Below, in pieces: positions 22,591 through 33,000 of a DNA stretch of 64,000 bases. The translations under genes and the position numbers were made by a program. Below the pieces are notes generated by a model that was not told where the DNA came from, did not search any database, and was given only the letters and a program-made list of their open reading frames with translations. The DNA is from Labyrinthula sp. Ha (Eukaryota; Sar; Bigyra; Labyrinthulida; Labyrinthulaceae), in assembly GCA_015227615.1 (NCBI GenBank), contig JAALGZ010000024.1:62001-126000 (forward strand). Reading direction: 5' to 3'. Position 1 is the first letter of the stretch. Every line of letters begins with the position of its first letter.

Positions 22591-22648
22591 GTTGTATGTT
22601 AGTTTTGAGTTTGAGTATTGTTGTATGTTAGTTTTATATTTGAGTACC
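22591..22648. repeat. Two tandem 29-bp units after the LRR-like gene
   Basis: The block GTTGTATGTTAGTTTT followed by TTTGAGTA occurs at 22591 and again at 22620 with a few differences in the middle. It lies 18 bp after the coding stop and so is probably in the 3' UTR. Confidence 0.7.
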
Positions 22649-23169
22649 TTCCCAAGTTTGGACGTTCCACTTTTTATTTTCAACATAATAAAATAAGGAA
22701 TATAAGAAGTCCAAGACTTGTATTTAAGTCTTTAATCTTTGAATAAGAAAAGGTTTTTTGTTAAAGTTTAGAACAAATTTAAAACAATATTCTTTTTTAG
22801 ATATATTTATAGTATATAAATATTAAAGAAGTTTATTTTATTTCTTTAGTTTAAATATTAAGTATTCAATAAATAAATATAAATATAAGTTTTATTATTA
22901 ATAATAAAATTATTTTCAATACTTTAAAAGATAAACTTCTATACATAAAAAAAATATATCTATACATAAAAATATAAAAAGTGTTTTTAATAATAAATAA
23001 TTTTGGTTCATTGATTCAAACAAGATAAACTTAACTCAATAATAATATTAAGACTTATTATTATTGGAGTTTAGATAGTAGAAACTTAAACAAAATAAAA
23101 ACACACAGAGTCTCTCACTTTTATTCTTATACCATCAAGCCAAAAAAAATCACTTTTCTAAATTCTTAT
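22649..23169. other. Very AT-rich spacer between the LRR-like gene and the RAD6-like gene
   Basis: Nearly all A and T, with TAATAATAAAATTATT-type runs. The two genes converge here, so it should contain both 3' ends. No gene is seen. Confidence 0.5.
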
Positions 23170-23700
23170 TCAAAAGTCATCCTCCTCATCAGAACTTTCT
23201 CCTAAAGTTACTTCTTCAACATTTACTTCCTCTTCATTTACATCCCCATCAGCCCAGGAGTTTTCAACAACTTCTTTTACTCTACATTCATATTCTTATC
23301 TATTTGTAACAAATAATTGTGCTGCTTCTCCATTTGCTGGTGAATCTGGATTAGGATCACAAAGAAAACTTTGTATACTTCTTAATACAGCTGAAATATC
23401 ATTTGCAGGAGACCACTGGTTTTGAAGAATATCCAAACATATTTTTCCATCATTATATACATTAGAAAGAAAAATTTTTGTTGTGAATTGTACATCAGGT
23501 GTTTTATTTGGATACTCTTCAGAGAACTTGAAAATTAGATTAAACGTTCCACCTTCTAAAGGAGTATCATCTGGACCAAATATTACAGCTTCCCAAACAA
23601 GAATATCATCTTCTAAAGGTGCTGCAGAAACACCTTCTGGTGGATCATTTTGAAGGCTGAGCAAATCCCGCATTAATCGTTTACGTGCACTTGTACTCAT
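23170..23700 (-). CDS. RAD6/UBE2A-type ubiquitin-conjugating enzyme with an in-frame TAA
   Basis: This is an E2 enzyme, which passes ubiquitin from E1 to substrate with an E3 (RAD6 type: histone H2B, DNA damage tolerance, N-end rule). The start [13 protein letters not shown] and active-site Cys88 in [13 protein letters not shown] match the RAD6 family position for position. The usual HPN motif before the active site reads LSN, so the His is lost. A TAA at 23296-23298 follows QLFVTNR. The same frame then continues with [14 protein letters not shown], the conserved last helix, and an acidic tail to a TGA at 23170-23172, as in yeast Rad6. Without the TAA the protein would be 176 residues. Either the gene is newly broken, the stop is read through, or the base is an error. 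It is divergent from trpB with a shared 133-bp promoter region. Confidence 0.82.
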
Positions 23701-23742
23701 TCTTTTTCTTTTCTTGTTTTCTTTTGTTTTCCTTCTATAAAT

Positions 23743-23754
23743 GGCCACATGGCC
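23743..23754. promoter_or_regulatory. GGCC-type palindrome, RAD6 side (one mismatch)
   Basis: GGCCACATGGCC lies 42 bp upstream of the RAD6-like ATG (minus strand). It differs by one base from the exact palindromes at 23781 and 36651. The distance to the start codon matches that of the other copies, which supports a core promoter role. Confidence 0.6.
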
Positions 23755-23780
23755 AAATTTATTCAATATTAATCTATATG

Positions 23781-23792
23781 GGCCATATGGCC
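23781..23792. promoter_or_regulatory. GGCCATATGGCC palindrome, trpB side
   Basis: An exact 12-bp palindrome 41 bp upstream of the trpB ATG at 23834, within the divergent spacer. An identical site lies 62 bp upstream of the acyl-CoA dehydrogenase gene (36651). A GC-rich 12-mer recurring exactly in AT-rich DNA, each time just before an ATG, is unlikely by chance. Confidence 0.65.
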
Positions 23793-23833
23793 TTAGCAAA
23801 AGAATAAGTTTCTTGAAAGAAGAAAATAATAAA

Positions 23834-24715
23834 ATGGAAGGAAAAGAAGAAAGTTCAATTGTTTTATACGCACTGGATAAAGATCCAAAGAGAAAAAATG
23901 AATCTAGTTTAAAAATAACAAATACAATTCCATATTATTCAACAATAGATGAATTACAAAGTCATTTTGGTCAGTTTGGTGGTAGATATATTCCAGAAAC
24001 ACTTTTAGAAGCACATAAACAACTTGAAAGACTTTATGTAAAATCTTCACAAGATCCAGAATTTCAAATTCGTCTTGAAAAATTAGGTAAAGATTATGTA
24101 GGAAGACCAACGCCTTTATATTATGCAAAAACACTTACTGAAAAACTTGGTGGTGGAAAGATTTATCTTAAAAGAGAAGATTTAGCACATACAGGTGCAC
24201 ATAAAATAAATAATGCTTTAGGACAATGTTTATTAGCTAAGATGTATTTAACTAAACAAGGTAATCCACCTAGAATTATTTGTGAAACAGGTGCTGGACA
24301 ACATGGTGTGGCTACTGCTACAGCTTGTGCACTTCTTGATTTACCTTGTACAGTTTATATGGGTTCAGTTGATATTGAAAGACAAAAATTAAATGTATTT
24401 AGAATGAAATTACTTGGTGCTAAAGTTATTGGAGTTGAATCAGGAACAAAAACTTAAAAGGATGCTGTAAATGAAGCTATGAGAGATTGGACAACAAATG
24501 TAAGATCTACACATTATGTAATTGGAAGTGCAATTGTTCCAGCACCATTTCCTGTTATTGTCCGAGATTTTCAAAGTGTGATTGGAAGAGAGATTAAACA
24601 GCAGATTGTTGATGATGAAGGAAGATTACCTGATGAGATATTTGCTTGTCTAGGTGGTGGAAGTAATGCAAGTGGTACGTTTTCTCCTCTTGTGGGTGAA
24701 AGCAACTTTGTTTGA
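23834..24715 (+). pseudogene. trpB: Tryptophan synthase beta chain, stand-alone, broken
   Basis: The beta subunit joins indole and serine to make tryptophan, using PLP. The family match is clear: [13 protein letters not shown], the PLP lysine in [31 protein letters not shown] and [10 protein letters not shown] (phosphate loop of PLP). The ATG at 23834 (MEGKEE) is chosen because the palindrome lies upstream of it. A TAA at 24455-24457 replaces the conserved Leu of the TLKDAVNEA block; the frame then continues intact. Similarity stops after about residue 280 of the usual ~400, just past GGGSNA, so the C-terminal third is missing. No alpha domain is present, unlike the fused fungal TRP5. It is probably a dead gene; bacterial origin is possible but not shown. 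It is divergent from the RAD6-like gene. Confidence 0.85.
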
Positions 24716-25689
24716 GAATTGAAGTATTCTGTTAATACTTCCTAGCAATTTATCCTTTATCCAAGATCTCAGAAATTCTGAAAAAGGATACCCTTAAATG
24801 TCCAATATTACTGAATGGGTGATACCAAGGAACAAAACATCCTGAGAACTGGTATTCACCCGTAGGTATTGATGGTTTAGGGCTACTCTGTATTTTCTTC
24901 GAAAAAACTTGAAGAACTTCCCAATTAATCTCAGCAATAGCTATTTCGGTTAAATTAACTTTGGTCCAAACTCAACTTTAGAATAGCCAAAACCGAACTA
25001 TTAATGGGAGAAATATCAAGATTATTGACTTTAACCTTATCTAGAACCAATTTCCAGTTGCTTAAAGAAGAAAAATTTGAAGTTTAAAGTTTTTATTGAT
25101 CTTAATTATAAAGATTTCTATCATATTTTTGCAAATTCTTAAATAAAAATACATGTTTTTTTAAGTCTTACATCTGATAAATTGCTCAAGACACATATAA
25201 ATTAGCATGAAGATTACCAGTACAAATTAAAGAATATTTAAGTTATTTCTTTTAAAAAAGTCATATTGTGGTCGTTTTTCTGACGTAGTTATGAAAAAAG
25301 TGGTAATTTTGTTTTTACAAGTGAAATAGCTTACTCTTGTTTTTATAAAACATGATTCGTATCATTTTAAATAGAAAGTTTCTTACTCTATAATCGTAGT
25401 ATTTATATGTTCTAACTCTAATTTGACTTACTTAAAAAGTCTACTACTTTTCTATATTTTCATATTTGTCATAAACTAAAATGAACTCAATGTTACATTA
25501 CCGTCAATCCGATAGAGCCAACAGAAATGAAAAAAAGAATAAGAGATCTCTGTCTATGCACATGGCCCAGCAAAGGTTAAGCAATTAGATGACAAAGATA
25601 ATGAGAATATAGAAGGTATACTATAGGTCAAAATAAATGAATATTCTATATCAAAGATATTCTGGAGTACATGCAAAAATGTTAGAGTT
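24716..25689. other. Intergenic DNA after the trpB remnant
   Basis: AT-rich, with no frame resembling the missing C-terminal part of trpB or any other gene. Confidence 0.5.
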
Positions 25690-26182
25690 AAATTTTGAAA
25701 CTAGCCTTGGTGATGTCTTTGGAGCTAAGATTCCTAATCATCTTCAATAGAAAAGTAAAGATACGCTGGTCACACAAAAGAGAAAATGTTATATTTTTAA
25801 AACCCTGTGAAGCTGCTAATGCTGGAAATAATGAGCTGCAAGAAAATATGCTCTTTCCTTGGCAGACTTTATTATTCATACTATGGATTAAATTAAAAAA
25901 TTCTTTGATGTTAACATGTACGGTTTTGCTGATGGCAATATCTTCAATGATAGAGTTACAGGGATTTAAGGTCTTGGTATTATAGATGATATTTTGGATT
26001 CAACTTTTGATGCAAGTGCTTGTCCAAAGATGAATGCAGTTCTGTCAATAGGAAAGACAACATGTGAATCAAGATTTAGCATTAGAGTACTCGGTGTCCT
26101 TGGTATATTTGGCTTTTCATTATTGAGAAATAGAAGAAGTTGTGAATATCACAGATTTATTTCATTTTACCACTTAAATTAA
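25690..26182 (+). pseudogene. Remnant of a membrane-anchored protein, unknown family
   Basis: From about 25848 to 26182 one frame reads through protein-like sequence with only two internal stops: FFDVNMYGFADGNIFNDR, then ILDSTFDASACPKMNAVLSI, GKTTCESRFSI, then a hydrophobic helix VLGVLGIFGFSLL followed by RNRRS. Other frames from 25690 carry related-looking pieces such as SLGDVFGAKIPNHL and KPCEAANAGNNELQ. The pattern is that of the Cys-containing C-terminal end of a secreted protein with a membrane anchor. I do not recognise the family. Confidence 0.4.
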
Positions 26183-26772
26183 GGAGTGTTACTTTTATCT
26201 CGATTCTGAGTTGTGTTGGAGCCTGAAGCAATTGGAATAAAAAGATGAATAAGTGAGAAATAACATTTAAAAAAACATTTTTATTGAAGCTAAGTAGGGT
26301 TCTTTTCCCTCATGGTTATCTCCCTCCTTCACTTATTTTAGTTTTAAAACATACGGTGAAGTTGGGATATTTATGGAAAGATTCCTGTGGTTTTCATGCT
26401 TAATATATAAAAATACCTTTTAAATTTACAGAGTAATTTTGAGTTCAGAATGATAAAGCTTAATTTGGCTCAAATTGAGGTTAGAAAAGAAACTAAAAGG
26501 CCCAAAACAAACGTTAAACTTCCTGTACAAGGGATTCTTGTTGATCATTCTCGCATCTACGTCTCTTCCTTTCCTTATCGAGTAACAGCAAGGATCAATT
26601 TAACGTGGCAAATATCATCAACAACAAGAATAATGCAATATTAAGGTCTTTCATTAGTTTCGTCCAGTTATTTTTTTTTCCGAACTCGTAAGACTTAAGG
26701 CTCTGTTCAATCAATAGTTAGGTTTTGAATTAAAATGGGATTTTTAGAACTTGAACCATAGGGCCCAATTTA
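26183..26772. other. Intergenic DNA, nothing supportable
   Basis: A 64-codon frame at 26450-26644 has no recognisable features. The region leads into a hairpin element at 26773. Confidence 0.45.
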
Positions 26773-26873
26773 TTGTTGTTTATCATTTGATGATAAAAAT
26801 GCAAATTCTTTTATTGATAATCAGAATCAAAATGATTATCAAATAATTATTGATAATTTTCATCAAATAACAA
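26773..26873. repeat. Hairpin/MITE-like element rich in TGATAAT motifs
   Basis: The ends TTGTTTATCATTTGATGA and TCATCAAATAACAA are inverted relative to each other, and internal TGATAAT/ATTATCA pairs extend the foldback. It is about 100 bp, AT-only in most of its length, and lies immediately left of the LINE tail at 26878. It resembles a small non-autonomous DNA element, but no target duplication is clear. Confidence 0.45.
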
Positions 26874-26877
26874 TCCT

Positions 26878-27080
26878 AAATGCGATGAATGAGTACAACG
26901 TTAAAACTATCGCGATCATACCAATAGTGCCCTGAAATCCCCACAACTAGTTAGTCTAGTGACAGTAGGAGAACGAGAAGGGAAGCTTCCCTAGCTAGCG
27001 GCGAACCGGCATCGGACCCTAAGATAAACGCATAGGCGGATTTGTAGATGTAGTACCTTACTCCCATCTTAGCTATTAAC
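26878..27080 (+). mobile_element. 5'-truncated LINE copy (3' tail only)
   Basis: A 203-bp diverged copy of 19541-19743, including TAGTCTAGTGACAGTAGGAG and the ending CTTAGCTATTAAC. No coding part precedes it, so it is a typical 5'-truncated insertion. It ends about 10 bp before duplicated unit B starts, with a few repeats of ATTAACTA between. Confidence 0.7.
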
Positions 27081-27090
27081 CATTAACTAT

Positions 27091-30000
27091 TAGCTGCAAT
27101 AGATCAAGTATATTTTTAAGAATGCTCTTTTGTTCCATTGTGCCCTCTTTCCGCACAATAATACTTTTGGAAATATAAACATCTAGTATATTTTGCCTCA
27201 ACTAGTTCCCAAAATATCTTGATTCACATCTAAAATAATTTCTAAATCTGTTTCAAACCCATTTCCCAATCAGAATAACCACTTTTCAGCTTTTCATATC
27301 TCGAATGGTACTCCTATATTCAATTTAGGCGTTGACATATTATCATCTGGGGCTTCTCTGTTTTCTTCATTTTGAAAAACAACATGATCTAACTTAAAAA
27401 GAAGTTGGCGTGTAGTTTTAAGCATTTTCTGGGTTGTAATACCTACTGTTTAACTCTTTTTGGCGTTAATTGATTTTCTACAACTGATTTAAATATGCAA
27501 ATATCATCTTCTATCTTGACATTGCTCGGTTCTCTCATAATAATCCATACATCATCTTTTAACAACAATTTAAGGTTCAACAGTGAATAGGAATTTTAGT
27601 TTATTATTATCTGCTTCATTTTCCTTTGCTTATTTGTCTGATGTGATGCTTCTGCTTGCTCTTTCATATATGATACAACTTTTTTCAGTTGTTTCTTTGA
27701 ATAAGTATTTCAGACAAATTAACAATTGGGCTAATAAGAAATAGAGATATTTAACTCCAGATTCAAAACATCTTAGTCGGATATTACTCACCAAAAGCTT
27801 CTTCACAGTATCTCGGTAAAACATCAAAGGCTTAATAGTTATTATTTACAAAATATCTTTGTTGTTACAAAGTTTATACTTATGACTGGTTTATTTCTTG
27901 ACTGTGGATTTGTTTATTCTGCTAGGCACATTTTATACCTTTATGCATAAAGCCAGAGTGAAACTCTTAAAGGTGATTGGTAGGTGACGTACCAGCTCGT
28001 GCATTTCATGTAACACTTATTCGGGAAGAATGCTATTAAAGTTAAAAAGATTTTCCAGTTTCATTGGCTCAGAAAATCACATGTCTGTGAATTTTAAATA
28101 TTATTGGAAACTTCATTCTACGTTTGGTACAATATTTTCATTACACGGATATAAAATTGTAACTTCCATGAAGTAAAATCATACCAAGGCTTTGTATCAT
28201 TGTTGGTGTGAAGCTAGTCAATGTAAATAAATTTCTACTTTGAGGTTATGCCAGTTTCATAATACATGATATACCTGGAAACAATTGGCGGTGTAGCGTC
28301 TTAGTATCATTCTAATATTTCGAATAAACATGGGAATTTGTTGCGCTTGTAAGATATATTTTTAATAAAATTATAGGTATTGGTCAAAGTTAATAATATA
28401 CTTTTTTTCCAGTCCAATACTGTGAGTTGTTATGATTAGACAAAACATGTTCTTAATTTAAAATATTATTGACCTCTTTCTCCCAAAGCGGGTTATGAGC
28501 ACTTTAGCAGTGTTTGATACCCCATGATACATAATTCACTCACATTCCTGTCGACAAAAGTTGCAAGTGATGTCATATAACCAATTAACAGTGTATAATT
28601 ATTATAAATATACTTCAATAGGGTCATCTCACTTGCTAAAAGGTCTCATTGAGTATGATAACATTAGGATCCACACGTTTCTGGTACCAATGATGATGAC
28701 TTTGTATACCCTTTGACACGTCCAAGTTTAACACTAGAAAAAGTAAGGTTATAAAATTTTCTTTTAATTTCACAAGTTTCTTATGGGTCTATTTGTGAAA
28801 ACCGCTTGTCCTTTTCTTGTCCGCTAGGTTGTACAAAACTGGTGTACACCTTAAATTCCTTCACTAGAGCCTTAGAGTACAAATGTAAATGCTGTTGGCG
28901 AGGCGCTTGATGACAATAAAATAGCTCACTTACTTGAAACATTACCAAGCTGCTTATGAGGAATAATTATATTAACTTGAATGGCACTTTGCCAGAGGTT
29001 CTCATTTTGAACAGAAAACACAGTACCTTCTTCTCAAAGAGTCTAACATGGAGCTAAAGCTTCAATAAAACTAGCTATATACCTAAATTATAAGGTTCTA
29101 CAACAAGAAACTTATTATTTACACATAGTTTTCACCCCATAAAGTATGAGAAGTGCTTTTCTGGAGTAGCATAATCTTATCTGACAGGAAAAAAGAGACC
29201 TTGAGTGAATGGGAAATATATGTGTGAAAAATTGTTTCTGACTCACCCACATTGTATGTCTAATGAAGAGACATGCGAGAGCCTGAAGCAACGAAAAAAA
29301 CTACTTAACATTAACATTACGACGGAGAACAAATAAAAAACAACAAACGAAATATACAAGAACATAACAAAGAGACTGTGGTAACAATATGACAGATCAT
29401 AAAAAACAAATGCACGTTGGGTCGCTAGAGCAAATAATCTAAGCCATTTCCTTCCCCATTTTTTTCTGCATTTAAATTAATTCTAGCGTCAGGTAAATTA
29501 AAAGGGTCAGATTTTCCTCCCATTATGCTAGTTAGCATAGAAGATGAATATTGGCTCAGCAGCGGCGCTTTTTTTGGCAGTTGACCATTATACGCTTTCT
29601 TCATGTGCGTTTCATTAAAGGGAAGTGGGTTTGGTGTCAGCCCCGACACGAAAGTTCTTGCTTTCTCCTTTCTCTTCTTAGTATAATGATGCGCACCTAT
29701 TAGTCCAAGAAACGTTATTGCTGCTACTATACCCATCAATAACAAATTAAGTCCTACTGCTCCAGGATTGCCTGGAGCTTCATTTGATGCAGTATCCTCA
29801 AGTGTACCATTTCCTTCGCTAGGGGAGCTTGTCGGAGTTGATGTGATGGGGGACAAGTATGATCCAGTTGGAGCGCTAGATGGAGTGAGAGTGATATCTC
29901 CAGGCATCTCACCCCCGAATAATGTAGGTAATGAGGACGGGGACGACGATGGCTTACTAGTCGATTCGGGAACTGGGTTTTGTGTTGGTGCATTAGTAAC

Positions 30001-33000
30001 GCCTTCCGACGGAGAAACACTTGGCTCAAGAGTAGGTGTTAGAGTTGGAGAAAATGAGGGATTCCAACTAGGAGTAATGGATGGCGAGGCAGAGGGTGTT
30101 GTTGTAGGCGAGCTTGAGGGGCTAGTGGAAGGTTTTCTTGAGGGTGATATCGTTGGTGTAAAGCTTGGAGTCAACGTGGGGGAGAGTGTTGGTGCGAAGC
30201 TGGGTTTACTTGTAGGAAGATCGGTGGGCGTTGTTGTTGGTGAAATACTAGGCTCAACCGTTGGTGCATGAGACGGGGATTGCGTAGGAGGATCTGTCGG
30301 GTGAAAGGTCGGTGTCAAGCTTGGAGAAACTGTTGGCCTGGTAGAAGGTGACAACGAAGGAGATATAGTGGGACTGGAGCTTGGAAAATCGGTTGGTCGT
30401 TGGGTAGGGGACCCTGTTGTCAACAATGTTGGAGAAGGTGTCACTACAGCGGTAGGGCCATTACTGGGAGACGCAGTATCAAATAGCAAACATGTTCCAG
30501 CGGAGCATAGCCCTTCTGTACCCTTTACGGAGCACTTGGTACCGTCTTTAATTTGTGCAGAAGGATGCGCTGAACAAGTTGTAATACCATCAGATGTCTG
30601 TGAGCATTTTCCCTGACAAGGATTGTCATCCTCAACACCACAATAGTCAACCACTCCGGGAATGGAACGCTTGCACAATTCATTTACTCCCTCGCATCCA
30701 CCATTCCTACAGTAACCTGTTCCAGATTCTGTACTGCATGTAACACTACTGTCTGCCAAAGTACAATCAGCATTGCAGCACTCGTTGCGCGGATCACATT
30801 CACAACCGGCATCTAGTTTTCCGTCCATGAAACTATTTTCTTTGCTTTCAGGAAACATTTCCACCGCTCTCAACCCTTTAATATCTGTCCTTTCACAAAA
30901 GGGGATCTTGTTTCGAAGTGTGCTACACATATCTCTCAAAGCGTTAGGTTGCAACTGAATTTCACCTTCCCGAAGACTTACCCCAGATGCTTTCATCACA
31001 CCTGATCCAAGATAGTGTGACGCACCAAAAAGATGGGCTACTTCATGGATAAAATTGTAAGCATAGAAGGAGCTAAACATAGGAACATATGACGAGCCAA
31101 CTGTTCCACTTGTAAGACAGATTCCGGGCCTACTGGATATTCCTGCAAAACCTTGACAAAATCCAGCTAAAAGAATCCATGAAGAAACCAGTTTTTGAGG
31201 CGCCTGATTGTTGAATGCATCTAGACGCAGGGAATTCACATTGCAAGTAAATTGACTATCTGAGTTGAAGCTAGAAAAATCTCTATTAGTCCAAATGCTC
31301 TCTTCCTGCAAATTCCGAACAATAGAATTCGGATACAACTTTTGTGATAAAGGCATCGGCTTAGCGGCTTGTACTAAATCAGGGTTTTGCATCAGAATCG
31401 TAATGTGGGAAACAACCAAACGAAAATTAATCTGCTGAATGTAGACAAGATTAGCAGTTGCAACTAATCTTTCGATATGTTGCAATATCAACTTTGTATC
31501 ATCTGAGAATACAGTTGAGAAACCTGTAGTTGTTGTAATACCAAAAAACATTTTATTCGGAAGTGAAGAGGTAATTCCATTATAACAAGAATCATCCGCC
31601 CTTTCCAAGTAAAACGGTGATAAATCGTCTTCTACAACACCTTGAAGATTGCGAGATATGAACTCTTCGCCACCAGTTGTGACTAGTTCAACACAATCTA
31701 GCTCATTATCAAAGCTGCATGCAACTTGCTCAAAACTCACAAGAGAAACTTTCTGTGTTTGCTTGCTCCTAAGGGTCATAGCGCCATGAAACCCGCCCTC
31801 ATTATATGTAACGAAGCAAGACTTGTCTTCTGATACATATTGCCTAGAAGTTCTAAGCTGTCTCCCAGTTCCTCCAAATCCTCCACATAAACTATCTCCA
31901 ACATCCAACACAGTAAAATCTCCATTTTCATGAACTTCAACTCTTAGATTTTCATCAAACGAACAAAAATCTCCCAACGAGTAGCTAACCGTTAACAAAT
32001 TTCTACAAGAAAATTTCGAAGTGTTGGTTTCAAGAAAAAAGTGAGCAGTTTCGTTTTCTTGAAGGGTTTCTATGGCAGCAGAACGCAGAATATGTTCCTC
32101 TTTTTGTATTTCTTGTGCGTTCAAGAGGAGAGGCAATTGCAACAATAAGACGGTGTATAATAAGATAAACATCTGTTTGGTTTTAATTTCAGTTTGTTTT
32201 TGAAAAGAGAGGGTGAACAACCATCTTTACCAACCTGGGTTCTTCTTATATCCATTAGTGGGAACCTTTTTCTGAAGTTGATATCTTCCCTCTTTTTGTT
32301 TTTTCAGGGGCGGCTTCTGGTATTTTAACGGCTTTGATCATTTACCACTAATGATAATGAAACCATTGTAACGGTAATATAAACTGAGATATGCATTATA
32401 GCAACAAATCATTGAGATCATAAAAATATCTACTACACATTTAATACCGGTAAGTTAACACCGATATTTTTTTTGTGACATCTATCCAACTTTTATCGTT
32501 ACTGCCGTTAAAATTAATACTCGGGTATTTTCCCGGTACCCGAAAATAGGATTATATAAAGATGTTGTCGAATATACCGAATTTTGGGAGATTCTCAGAA
32601 ATATTTATTAATTTCGATGTATAAAGGTACTCAAAACTAATATCAGCAGACATTCGATTCTATCAAGAAAAACTAAAATAGGTCTCAGCCGAAAAGCTTT
32701 GGATAAGAAACAATCCAACAAAACATTTTTCTTCTTAATTAATCCCTCGGAGGACTGGTGTGTGATACGAGAAAGTACCTTGGTGTTATTTCATCATAAA
32801 GTATTAGAAGAAGTTTCTTCTAAGTGGCTGTACGCTTAGATTATCTGCATATTTAGGTGGGTACCACTCCAAGAAAAAGTGAAGCGAAATATATTTCCTG
32901 ACAAATACTACCTGCAGCGTTTTGCTTTCCGACAAGACTTCATAGAAAACAAGGAACATATTTTCACACACCTTATACTTCTTGGGAATGGTGACTTCAC

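Noticed and set aside
23741-23833. Longer N-terminus for trpB starting at 23741
   Set aside because: That start would place the palindrome inside the coding sequence and adds residues not seen in TrpB proteins; the ATG at 23834 fits better.
23170-24457. TAA reassigned as a sense codon in this genome
   Set aside because: The proteasome, WD40, dehydrogenase and LRR-like genes all end in TAA at the expected family length, and the two internal TAA codons sit at different residue types (basic and Leu).
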